This document shows, piece after piece, positions 45,844 to 53,163 of a DNA stretch of 64,000 bases (positions within the stretch are counted from its first letter, which is position 1; each line of letters starts with the position of its first letter). Origin of the DNA: Rheinheimera salexigens. Its GTDB lineage: Bacteria; Pseudomonadota; Gammaproteobacteria; Enterobacterales; Alteromonadaceae. Position numbers and translations under genes: made by a program. The stretch lies in assembly GCF_001752395.1 (NCBI RefSeq), contig NZ_MKEK01000001.1:2223147-2287146 (forward strand), read 5' to 3'. The notes beneath the pieces are model-generated. The model ran no database searches, was not told the DNA's origin, and saw nothing but the letters and a program-made list of their open reading frames with translations.

Positions 45844-46830
45844 ATGGCAAACGTTTATGCTGATAATTCATTGTCTATCGGGCACACCCCTTTGGTCAAA
45901 CTAAACCGAACCATTCCTAGCAGTAGCAAAGGCAGCGCTAATGTCTACGCTAAAATTGAAGCCCGTAACCCTAGCTTTAGTGTTAAATGTCGCTTGGGTG
46001 CGGCCTTAATTTGGGATGCCGAGAAAAAAGGTACGCTAACAGCTGAGCATGAAATTGTCGAACCGACCTCTGGTAATACCGGAATTGCCTTAGCTTTTGT
46101 TGCTGCTAGCCGAGGTTATAAACTCACCTTAACTATGCCAGAAAGCATGAGCTTAGAGCGGCGCAAATTATTAAAAGCTTTAGGGGCTAATTTGGTGTTA
46201 ACCGAAGCAGCTAAAGGTATGAATGGCGCTATTGCTAAAGCCAAAGAAATTGCCCAGTCTGATCCTAAAAAGTATATTTTGTTAGGTCAGTTTGATAACC
46301 CTGCCAACCCACAAATTCACTTTGATACCACCGGCCCTGAAATTTATACTGATTTAGATGGCAAGGTAGATGTGTTTATTGCCGGTGTGGGTACTGGCGG
46401 TACTATTACCGGCGTAAGCCGTTACTTAAAACATGAAAAAAAGCTTAATGTATTAACAGTCGCGGTAGAGCCGACCGAATCACCGGTTATTAGCCAAGCT
46501 AAAAACGGTGAAGACTTAACGCCTGGGCCACATAAAATTCAAGGTATTGGTGCTGGTTTTATTCCGGGTAACTTAGATCTTAGTGTCATTGATCAAGTAG
46601 AAAAGGTCAGCAGTGAAGAAGCTTTTGCTGCCACCCATCGTCTAATGCGTGAAGAAGGCATTCTAGCCGGTATTTCTTCAGGTGCCGCTTTAGTCGCCGC
46701 ACAACGCTTAGCCGAAAAGCCAGAATATGCCGGTAAAAACATTGTTATTATCTTACCTAGTGCCGCTGAGCGTTATTTATCTAGCGCGCTATTTGCCGAT
46801 GTATTTACCGAGCAAGAATTAAGCGTTTAA
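45844..46830 (+). CDS. cysK: Cysteine synthase A (O-acetylserine (thiol)-lyase)
   Basis: PLP enzyme that makes cysteine from O-acetylserine and sulfide, 328 residues, cytoplasm. The N-terminal [16 protein letters not shown] and NPSFSVKCR with Schiff-base Lys 48 match CysK, as do [69 protein letters not shown] and the C-terminal [15 protein letters not shown]. The KIQGIGAGF and C-terminal wording are those of the CysK rather than the CysM paralogue. GGAGC lies six to seven bases before the ATG. Monocistronic, with its own terminator. Confidence 0.95.
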   Translation: MANVYADNSLSIGHTPLVKLNRTIPSSSKGSANVYAKIEARNPSFSVKCRLGAALIWDAEKKGTLTAEHEIVEPTSGNTGIALAFVAASRGYKLTLTMPESMSLERRKLLKALGANLVLTEAAKGMNGAIAKAKEIAQSDPKKYILLGQFDNPANPQIHFDTTGPEIYTDLDGKVDVFIAGVGTGGTITGVSRYLKHEKKLNVLTVAVEPTESPVISQAKNGEDLTPGPHKIQGIGAGFIPGNLDLSVIDQVEKVSSEEAFAATHRLMREEGILAGISSGAALVAAQRLAEKPEYAGKNIVIILPSAAERYLSSALFADVFTEQELSV

Positions 46831-46866
46831 CTTAACGTTAATACTGGTCTGGATATAACCGCACTT

Positions 46867-46892
46867 AGGGCAGTATTAACTGCCCTTTCTCT
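46867..46892 (+). terminator. cysK terminator
   Basis: Stem AGGGCAGT (46867-46874) / ACTGCCCT (46879-46886), loop ATTA, followed by TTCTCTTT on the plus strand, 36 bp after the cysK stop. Confidence 0.8.
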
Positions 46893-46952
46893 TTACATCT
46901 ACTGCAACAAAAGTCAGACTTAACAGCTAGTGTTTTATAGGTGTTTATATTA

Positions 46953-47411
46953 ATGGTTTTTAGTTGGCAATCTTCTGGTCTCTGGTTTGGGCTTTTATTG
47001 TTTTTGACTGCTTGCAGTGATCCCGCACCTGCCATCACTACCCAATGGGGGACGCCTGAAGCCATAGCGACAGAGTTTTTTGATGCCTTATATAATGCTA
47101 ACGATTTAGATAAAGCCAAAAATTTCAGCACTAACAATTATGCCAATTTACTAGAAAGTTATGGCACAACTCGGCAAGTTAGCCGGATATTAATGAACGT
47201 CTCATTTGATGAAGTGATTATTACCCTTAACCCGAGCAGTAGTAATGTGCGTCAGCAGTATGATGATGAAGCGCATATTTCCGTGGTATTAACAGGCACC
47301 CATCAAGGCAAAAAAATTGCCGATATGCGTTCAGTAGTGTTAGTAAAGCAAAGTGGTCGCTGGTTAGTTAATGCTGTAAAAGCGGATAAATTTAGCCGCG
47401 CTGTACGATGA
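46953..47411 (+). CDS. Small lipoprotein, NTF2-like/DUF4878-type (hypothetical)
   Basis: A 152-residue lipoprotein. Signal peptide MVFSWQSSGLWFGLLLFLTAC ends in lipobox LTAC with acylated Cys near residue 21. The remainder shows the pattern of NTF2-like/DUF4878 domains: TPEAIATEFFDALYNANDLDKAK (an alpha-helical start with a hydrophobic pocket) and VVLVKQSGRWLVNAVK at the end. No catalytic residues are apparent. Start chosen at ATG 46953; an in-frame GTG 12 bp earlier is the alternative. Function unknown; no linked partner. Confidence 0.7.
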   Translation: MVFSWQSSGLWFGLLLFLTACSDPAPAITTQWGTPEAIATEFFDALYNANDLDKAKNFSTNNYANLLESYGTTRQVSRILMNVSFDEVIITLNPSSSNVRQQYDDEAHISVVLTGTHQGKKIADMRSVVLVKQSGRWLVNAVKADKFSRAVR

Positions 47412-47494
47412 CACTGCAATAGTGCTGCATCAGTGCGGCAAAAGCTCTGAGCGCATTCTGTGTTAGCAGCGCGCTAGTTTGGTATTCCCTCGCT

Positions 47495-48235
47495 TTAACT
47501 TTTTGGTCGAAAAAAACCTTTAATTCGTTGCTGACAATCATCACTAACCAGTAGTTGCTGAAAATGCTCTAGCTCGGTTGCTATGGTATCTAAGGTTAAT
47601 TGTTGCTGTTGCTTACGCATTAATTTTTTAGTCGCTAATACCGCAGCAGCAGGCAATTTCGCTAAGGTTTGGGCTTTTTCTGTGGCTAATTGCGTTAATT
47701 TATCAGCGCTAACCACTTGATTAACTAAGCCCATTTGTACAGCTTCATTCGCACCAAAAGCTTCACCTAATAATAAATACTGCGCTGCACGTTGATAACC
47801 CGCTACTTGGGGTAATAGTACGCTTGACCCTGCTTCTGGGCATAAACCTAAAGCCGTAAAGGGCAATTGAAACTTCACTCTGTCCGTAACATAAACCAAA
47901 TCACAATGCAGTAAAGCCGTCGTACCAATTCCAATGGCTAGGCCATCGACAGCAGCAATAATAGGCTTAGTAAAACGGGCGAGTTGATATAGAAATATTA
48001 CCGTAGGATGGCTCGAATTTAATGCCCCCGCGCCCAGAAAGTCTTGCAAGTCGTTACCGGCTGAAAAGCAGTCACTGCTGCTGCCTAATAAAACCACTTT
48101 TATATCATCATCGGCTTCAGCGCGTTGTAACGCTGCAACTAAGTCTAGGTACATTTGCTGACTCAGCGCATTTTTCTTTTCTGGCCGGTGTAAACTAATT
48201 GCTAAAACACCTTGATTAAGCTCAGTTAAAACCAT
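47495..48235 (-). CDS. Crotonase-family protein, isomerase-type active site
   Basis: A 246-residue enoyl-CoA hydratase/isomerase superfamily protein. The oxyanion-hole motifs are intact: CFSAGNDLQDFL (about 56-67) and GLAIGIGTTALLHCDLV (about 98-114). Alignment by eye places Thr 106 and Phe 126 at the two positions where classical hydratases have Glu, so it should not hydrate enoyl-CoA in the usual way. A Glu occurs in LGLCPEAGSS (Glu 134), the position used by delta3,delta2-enoyl-CoA isomerases. It is probably an isomerase for unsaturated fatty acid oxidation. It follows the gamma-glutamyltransferase gene after 32 bp on the same strand. Confidence 0.83.
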   Translation of the reverse strand: MVLTELNQGVLAISLHRPEKKNALSQQMYLDLVAALQRAEADDDIKVVLLGSSSDCFSAGNDLQDFLGAGALNSSHPTVIFLYQLARFTKPIIAAVDGLAIGIGTTALLHCDLVYVTDRVKFQLPFTALGLCPEAGSSVLLPQVAGYQRAAQYLLLGEAFGANEAVQMGLVNQVVSADKLTQLATEKAQTLAKLPAAAVLATKKLMRKQQQQLTLDTIATELEHFQQLLVSDDCQQRIKGFFRPKS

Positions 48236-48267
48236 GTTAATAAACCTATTTTGTTTTAATTGCTAAT

Positions 48268-50022
48268 TTACTTGCCCGCTGCCCGACCTTCACGCCGTGG
48301 ATCAGCTGCACCTTGTAATCCCTGCTCTGTAATCATAATGCCATGCAAACCGCTGTTTAAATCTTGTAACTGCACTTTGTAACCCATTTTTTCTAAGGCG
48401 GCTTGCTGCTGTTGCAACGCGGTATCTTTTTCTAAGGCAAGGTAATCGTTACGATGGGTAAACTTAGGCAGTGCTATTGCTTCTAGCATATTCATCCGCC
48501 AATCTAGTACCGCAATAATCGTTTGCGCCACATAATTAATGATCCGGCTGCCACCCGGCGAGCCAATAACTAACACTAAGTTATTATGTTGATCAAACAC
48601 CATCATCGGTGCCATTGATGAGCGTGGCCTTTTATTGCCTTGAACTTTATTTGCCACCATTTGGCCATTAACCGTTGGCTGTAAACTAAAGTCAGTTAAT
48701 TGGTTATTTAATAAAAAACCGGCAACCATTAATCCAGAGCCAAACACATTTTCAATGCTTGTCGTCATACTCACGGCATTACCCTGGGCATCAACAATAG
48801 ATAAGTGACTGGTATTTGGAAACTCAATGGCCTCACTCGCGGCTACAGCCGGCGCTAATGCCGGGCTACCGGCTTGCGCTTTAACACCCGCTTTATGTGA
48901 TGGAATTAATTTACCGCGCTGAGCTAAATATTGACGATCAATCATGCCATTAACAGGTACTGCCACAAAATCTGGATCGGCCATATAAAGTTCACGATCA
49001 GCAAAAGCTAATTTAGCAGCTTGGCTAATTAAATGGGTCGCTTGAACGCTATCAGGTGCTACTTTAGCTAAATCATATTGCTCTAGCATGCCGAGTATTT
49101 GCATTACGGCTATACCCCCTGAGCTTGGCGGCGCCATACCACAGACTTTATACAAGCGATAAAGCATACACACTGGTTCTCGTTGTACAGTTTGATAGTT
49201 AGCTAAATCACTTAACTGTAGTTGGCCTGGATTTATCTTAGCATTTTGAACGGTGTTGGCAATTTCCTGGGCTATTTCACCACTATAAAAGCCGGCAGCG
49301 CCTTTACTGGCTATAACTTCTAAGGTTTTGGCATAAGCCGGGTTTGTTAAGGTATCACCTTGCTTTACAACCTGGCCATGCGGATAAAAGTACTGTCTTG
49401 ACTGAGCAAATTGCGCAATCCCCTTATTCCAGCCTTTTTCAAGTTGCGATGCGGTACGTGATGACACAGCAAAACCATTTATTGCGGTATTAATGGTATC
49501 GGTAAATAGGTCTGCCCACGCTAACTTGCCAAATTGTTGATGGGCTTTTTCCATCATAGCAACAACACCTGGCACGCCGACCGATTTACCGCCAACATAG
49601 GCTTCACGCCAATCCATTACTTTATCATGATCAAAGAACAGCTTATCTGTTGCTGCAGCGGGCGCTTTTTCTCGACCATCAAAGCTGGTTAATTGTTGGT
49701 TACTTGATTGCCAATACAGCATAAAGGCACCGCCACCTAAGCCTGAGCTTTGTGGTTCAACTAGGCCTAACATTAATTGAGTAGCAATGGCTGCATCTAC
49801 CGCACTGCCACCTTTAGCTAAAATATTTTGCCCTGCCATCACAGCTAAGGGGTGGGCAGCAGACACCATATATTTTTGTGCAGTGACTAAATGTTGTTGA
49901 TAAATACCGGTGCCGGCTTCGGGCTCTCGGGTTTCTTGCTCTGCAATAGCGATAAAGCTGGTTAAGCTGGCCGTAAAACAGAAAGATAAGGCTAAAAAGG
50001 AGTGTTTAAATCTAGACGGCAT
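48268..50022 (-). CDS. ggt: Gamma-glutamyltransferase (glutathione hydrolase)
   Basis: Periplasmic N-terminal nucleophile hydrolase, 584 residues, that cleaves gamma-glutamyl bonds of glutathione. Signal peptide about 1-27 (hydrophobic core LALSFCFTASLTSFIAIA). The precursor is self-cleaved before the catalytic Thr, here Thr 404 in FPNTSHLSIVDAQGN; the large-subunit signature GGGAFMLYW (Arg-region DGREKAPAAA) and PPSSGGIAVMQ, and small-subunit GSGLMVAGFLLNNQLTDFS and GSPGGSRI are all present. It is the likely first gene of a pair with the crotonase-family gene, though the metabolic link is unclear. Confidence 0.93.
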   Translation of the reverse strand: MPSRFKHSFLALSFCFTASLTSFIAIAEQETREPEAGTGIYQQHLVTAQKYMVSAAHPLAVMAGQNILAKGGSAVDAAIATQLMLGLVEPQSSGLGGGAFMLYWQSSNQQLTSFDGREKAPAAATDKLFFDHDKVMDWREAYVGGKSVGVPGVVAMMEKAHQQFGKLAWADLFTDTINTAINGFAVSSRTASQLEKGWNKGIAQFAQSRQYFYPHGQVVKQGDTLTNPAYAKTLEVIASKGAAGFYSGEIAQEIANTVQNAKINPGQLQLSDLANYQTVQREPVCMLYRLYKVCGMAPPSSGGIAVMQILGMLEQYDLAKVAPDSVQATHLISQAAKLAFADRELYMADPDFVAVPVNGMIDRQYLAQRGKLIPSHKAGVKAQAGSPALAPAVAASEAIEFPNTSHLSIVDAQGNAVSMTTSIENVFGSGLMVAGFLLNNQLTDFSLQPTVNGQMVANKVQGNKRPRSSMAPMMVFDQHNNLVLVIGSPGGSRIINYVAQTIIAVLDWRMNMLEAIALPKFTHRNDYLALEKDTALQQQQAALEKMGYKVQLQDLNSGLHGIMITEQGLQGAADPRREGRAAGK

Positions 50023-50217
50023 GTGCTTGAGACTCGCTATGAATGATAGCTTTACCCTACCCAGTTAATTACTGAAGATCAACTAGGTTAAATACCAATA
50101 ATCGCGGTTATAGTTCAAGCTGGCGCGTTATTTATAGTAAGCTAAAGCAACAGGCCGGCATGGTTAATCTATTCATTAACTGTCGAGCTATTTTCAACCC
50201 TTATTTAGGATCACCCT

Positions 50218-50859
50218 TTGTTTAAAAAAACAACATGGCATCAGCCAACTTGGCTAGCACAAAGTTGGCCTGGCTTTGCTTGGTTAAGTATTATTATCGT
50301 TATCGCGGCAATACTGCCACAACAGATACAACAGGCACTGGTCTATCAGCACAGTGCGATTATCGATGCTGAATATTGGCGCTTAGTCACTGGGCATTTA
50401 TTGCACTCTAATACTTGGCATTTAGTGATGAATTTAGCCGGTTTAAGCTTAGTGATGCTATTGCATGGCCGTTATTACAGCTCAAGTACTATTATTTTAT
50501 ATGTTGGTTGTACTGCTTTAGGTATTAGTTATCTGCTGCTGTGGTTGGCACCCGACATTCAAGTTTACGTTGGGCTATCCGGCGTATTACATGCACTACT
50601 GTGTATCGGCGCCATCAAAGATATGCAGCAGCATGAACCAACCGGCAAAATCCTATTTCTGGGTTTAATGGCCAAAGTTGGCTATGAACAATGGCAAGGG
50701 CCTGATGCCGACTTGGCCCAATTAATTAATGCTAATGTGGCTATTGATGCCCATTTATTTGGCATTGTTATTGGGCTGCTGCTGGCATTACTACTTAGCT
50801 TGGTCGCTTATTTTCATCGCGCTTATGGCCGCAAATTTAAAAGGCCGCCGGGGCGGTAA
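50218..50859 (+). CDS. rrtA: Rhombosortase (rhomboid-family protease, RrtA-type)
   Basis: Intramembrane serine protease, 213 residues, with about six transmembrane helices. Catalytic Ser is in GLSG (Ser 121) and catalytic His in DAHLFG (His 179); HLVMN (68-72) is the rhomboid HxxxN motif. The short HSGxx-type wording, GHLLHSNTWHLVMNL and VGLSGVLHALL are typical of rhombosortase, which processes proteins bearing a GlyGly-CTERM tail for surface delivery. The start is a TTG, with AGGA seven bases before it; no ATG exists until well inside the protein. The 3' end overlaps the convergent RluA gene by 23 bp. No GlyGly-CTERM protein is encoded in the window. Confidence 0.82.
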   Translation: MFKKTTWHQPTWLAQSWPGFAWLSIIIVIAAILPQQIQQALVYQHSAIIDAEYWRLVTGHLLHSNTWHLVMNLAGLSLVMLLHGRYYSSSTIILYVGCTALGISYLLLWLAPDIQVYVGLSGVLHALLCIGAIKDMQQHEPTGKILFLGLMAKVGYEQWQGPDADLAQLINANVAIDAHLFGIVIGLLLALLLSLVAYFHRAYGRKFKRPPGR

Positions 50860-51511
50860 TGGTTAATACTTGCGCCGTTAATGGATGTAGAAACTGAATT
50901 TGCTCTGCATGCAGTAATAACCGCGAGCTGGCCGCCGCCACTGCATCTGGTGCGTATAGGGTATCGCCAACAATAGGATGACCAATAGCTTGCATATGCA
51001 CTCGTAACTGATGCGATCGGCCAGTAATGGGGCTTAATTGCAGGCGAGTTTGCTGTTTTGTGCTATCTCGTGACAACACTTTGACGTCAGTGGTTGATGG
51101 TTTTCCTTCCAGCTGACAAACTTTATAGCAAGGCCGATTAGCCATATCCGCCGCTAAGGCTAAATCAATCTGTTGACTGTTGGCTTTAACTAGACCCGCC
51201 ACCAGCGCAATGTAATGCTTTTGTACCGTTCTAGCTTGAAATTGCTTGCTGATATCAGATAAGGCCCGTTTAGTTAACGGGATTATCACGATACCTGAAG
51301 TATCATAATCCAACCGATGCACAATACTGGCGGTTAAAAATTCACGTTGCACACGACTAATAAGACAATCATGATTATCTGGGTGCCGTCCCGGTACCGT
51401 TAATAATTTAGCCGGTTTATTAACCACTAATACTATATCGTCTTGGTATAAAACGTCATAATCTTCACTGCTTGCTTGCAGTTTGGTTAGCGAATCTATT
51501 GCATCAGCCAT
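50837..51511 (-). CDS. rluA: RluA-type pseudouridine synthase
   Basis: Makes pseudouridine at 23S rRNA U746 and tRNA U32 in E. coli. The protein is 224 residues, close to RluA (219), with no S4 domain. The catalytic motif is SIVHRLDYDTSGIVIIPL with nucleophilic Asp; downstream CYKVCQLEGKPSTTDVKVL and SPITGRSHQLRVHMQAIGH match RluA wording. I start at ATG 51511 (MADAIDSL), although the ribosome-binding site is weak; an upstream frame of 16 extra residues looks non-coding. Head-to-head with a second RluA-like gene, 179 bp between starts. Confidence 0.85.
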   Translation of the reverse strand: MADAIDSLTKLQASSEDYDVLYQDDIVLVVNKPAKLLTVPGRHPDNHDCLISRVQREFLTASIVHRLDYDTSGIVIIPLTKRALSDISKQFQARTVQKHYIALVAGLVKANSQQIDLALAADMANRPCYKVCQLEGKPSTTDVKVLSRDSTKQQTRLQLSPITGRSHQLRVHMQAIGHPIVGDTLYAPDAVAAASSRLLLHAEQIQFLHPLTAQVLTITAPAAF

Positions 51512-51690
51512 GCGGGTCTCGATAAAAAATAACACTGGCCTATTATGCCGTAAAAACACCGCTTACAACAGGTTATGACCGAAAAGGACTAGTTGCTGCT
51601 AAGTAATTCCGCTAAGCTGCATTTTTTATTGCCTAACCCTTGTGGGCCACTTAAGCTTGATGAATATCATGCCAGAATACCTTGAATATT

Positions 51691-52389
51691 ATGCCGTCAT
51701 TATTTAATTATCAGCCACCGCAACAGCCTTGGCTGGATATTGTATTTGCAGATAAAGACTTGTTGGTGCTAAATAAACCTAGCGGTTTACTGAGTGTATC
51801 TGGCCGCGGCGCGCATTTAGCCGACAGCTTACTTAGTCGGGCACAACAACAATATGGTTTTGCCCAGATAATTAATCGCTTAGATTTAGCAACATCGGGC
51901 TTAGTAGTAATAGCACTTAGGCGCAAAGCAGAGCGACATTTAAAGCAACAATTTGCCGAGCGTAAGGTACTAAAACGTTATTTAGCGGTAGTGTGGGGAC
52001 AAGTCAGTCATGCCTTGGGTACGGTCGATCTTCCTTTAGCCGCTGCTGGTAATGATCCGCCGCATAATCACGTTTGCTTTACCCACGGTAAGGCAGCCCT
52101 AACCCATTATCGACTACTGCAACAACTTAGCGACCGAGCATTAATAGAGTTAACCCCTATCACCGGACGTTCGCATCAATTACGGGTGCATATGCAAAGT
52201 TTAGGTTGGCCTATAGTGGGTGACCATTTTTATGCTTCCGAGCCAGCTATTGCCGCCGCACCACGACTATTATTACATGCTGCCCACCTGCAACTGCAAC
52301 AGCCTTATAGTGGCGAGCAGCTAACTTTCTCTGCCAATAGCGATTTTGTTAGCGCATCAGGCAAATTAATGGCTGACTTTAACGAGTAA
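51691..52389 (+). CDS. Second RluA-family pseudouridine synthase with NRLD variant
   Basis: A 232-residue RluA-like protein, divergently transcribed from the RluA gene. The active-site motif reads IINRLDLATSGLVVIAL, so the His of the usual HRLD is Asn, but the catalytic Asp is kept. The remaining motifs (HNHVCFTHGKAALTHYRLL, TPITGRSHQLRVHMQSLGWPIVGDHFYA) are intact. It is a clear paralogue of the neighbour, and its RNA target is unknown. I chose the ATG at 51691; an in-frame TTG nine bases earlier is an alternative. Ribosome-binding sequence is weak. Confidence 0.82.
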   Translation: MPSLFNYQPPQQPWLDIVFADKDLLVLNKPSGLLSVSGRGAHLADSLLSRAQQQYGFAQIINRLDLATSGLVVIALRRKAERHLKQQFAERKVLKRYLAVVWGQVSHALGTVDLPLAAAGNDPPHNHVCFTHGKAALTHYRLLQQLSDRALIELTPITGRSHQLRVHMQSLGWPIVGDHFYASEPAIAAAPRLLLHAAHLQLQQPYSGEQLTFSANSDFVSASGKLMADFNE

Positions 52390-52533
52390 CAAAAATTATT
52401 GAATACTAGTCATTTATTGTTAAAAACCCATTTTACTGCTTATATTAAGAAAGCTCACTGGCTTAACTATTATGGTTTTAATAGTTGTAGTTGCGATAAT
52501 AACAGGGGCTTAACGCATATTAAGGGAATAATT

Positions 52534-52932
52534 ATGAGCATGTTACAAGACTTTAAAACCTTTGCCTTACGCGGCAACGTAATAGATATGGCTGTGGGTA
52601 TTATTATCGGTGTAGCTTTTGGTAAAATTGTGTCGTCATTTGTTAATGATGTCATTATGCCGCCGATTGGCGTAATGTTAGGGGGGGTTAACTTTACGAA
52701 TTTAGCCGTTGTGATCCAGCAAGAGACTGCAACCCAAGCGGAAGTATTAATAAGATACGGTGCATTTATTCAAACTATTATAGACTTTTTAATTATAGCT
52801 TTAGCAGTATTTGCCGGCATTACTGCCATGAACTCAATGAAAAAGAAAGAGGAAGCTAAACCAGACACTCCCGCGCCTGTGCCTGAAGAGGTGGTGTTAT
52901 TAAGAGAAATTAGAGACGCGGTTAAGAAGTAA
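52534..52932 (+). CDS. mscL: Large-conductance mechanosensitive channel MscL
   Basis: Homopentameric inner-membrane channel that opens during hypo-osmotic shock, 132 residues. The N-terminal amphipathic helix [17 protein letters not shown]1 ([21 protein letters not shown]) and TM2 ([16 protein letters not shown]) match the family, and the C-terminal bundle ends with [15 protein letters not shown]. The frame extends 45 codons upstream, but AAGGGA six to seven bases before the ATG at 52534 and family length fix the start here. Monocistronic, followed by an intergenic repeat and a terminator. Confidence 0.96.
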   Translation: MSMLQDFKTFALRGNVIDMAVGIIIGVAFGKIVSSFVNDVIMPPIGVMLGGVNFTNLAVVIQQETATQAEVLIRYGAFIQTIIDFLIIALAVFAGITAMNSMKKKEEAKPDTPAPVPEEVVLLREIRDAVKK

Positions 52933-52955
52933 AGTTTTAAGTGTTTAGTGTGGGC

Positions 52956-53068
52956 TGATTAAGATAAATTATGGAGGATCGGTTTTACCCTAAACTACCA
53001 TTGAAGCCCTGGACGGGCGTAAATGAGCCCCCAGGGATGGGTTTACGGCGTGTTAGTGTGGGTAAACC
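52956..53068 (+). repeat. Intergenic repeat, full copy B
   Basis: Left half (52956-53026) matches copy A at 28201-28272. The full element is bounded by GGTTTTACCC (52981-52990) and its near reverse complement GGGTAAACC (53060-53068), and contains an internal hairpin CCCTGG (53007-53012) / CCAGGG (53031-53036). It lies between mscL and its terminator. Shape suggests a small mobile or structured intergenic element. Confidence 0.85.
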
Positions 53069-53082
53069 TATCCGTATTTACA

Positions 53083-53105
53083 TTTAGTTTTAGTTTTAGT
53101 TTTAA
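53083..53105 (+). repeat. Short tandem repeat (TTTAGT units)
   Basis: Nearly four copies of a 6-bp TTTAGT unit between the intergenic repeat and the S9-gene terminator. Simple sequence; no function evident. Confidence 0.75.
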
Positions 53106-53124
53106 AGAAAAATAACTACATAAT

Positions 53125-53159
53125 AAAAAGCCGCTACAACTTAATGTAGCGGCTTTTTT
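53125..53159. terminator. Bidirectional terminator downstream of mscL and of the S9 peptidase gene
   Basis: Perfect 13-bp stem AAAAAGCCGCTAC / GTAGCGGCTTTTT with an eight-base loop and T-tracts on both strands. Confidence 0.92.
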
Positions 53160-53163
53160 ATAC

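Noticed and set aside
52399-52533. Upstream 45-codon extension of mscL
   Set aside because: MscL family length and a ribosome-binding site at 52522-52527 put the start at 52534; the extension does not resemble MscL.
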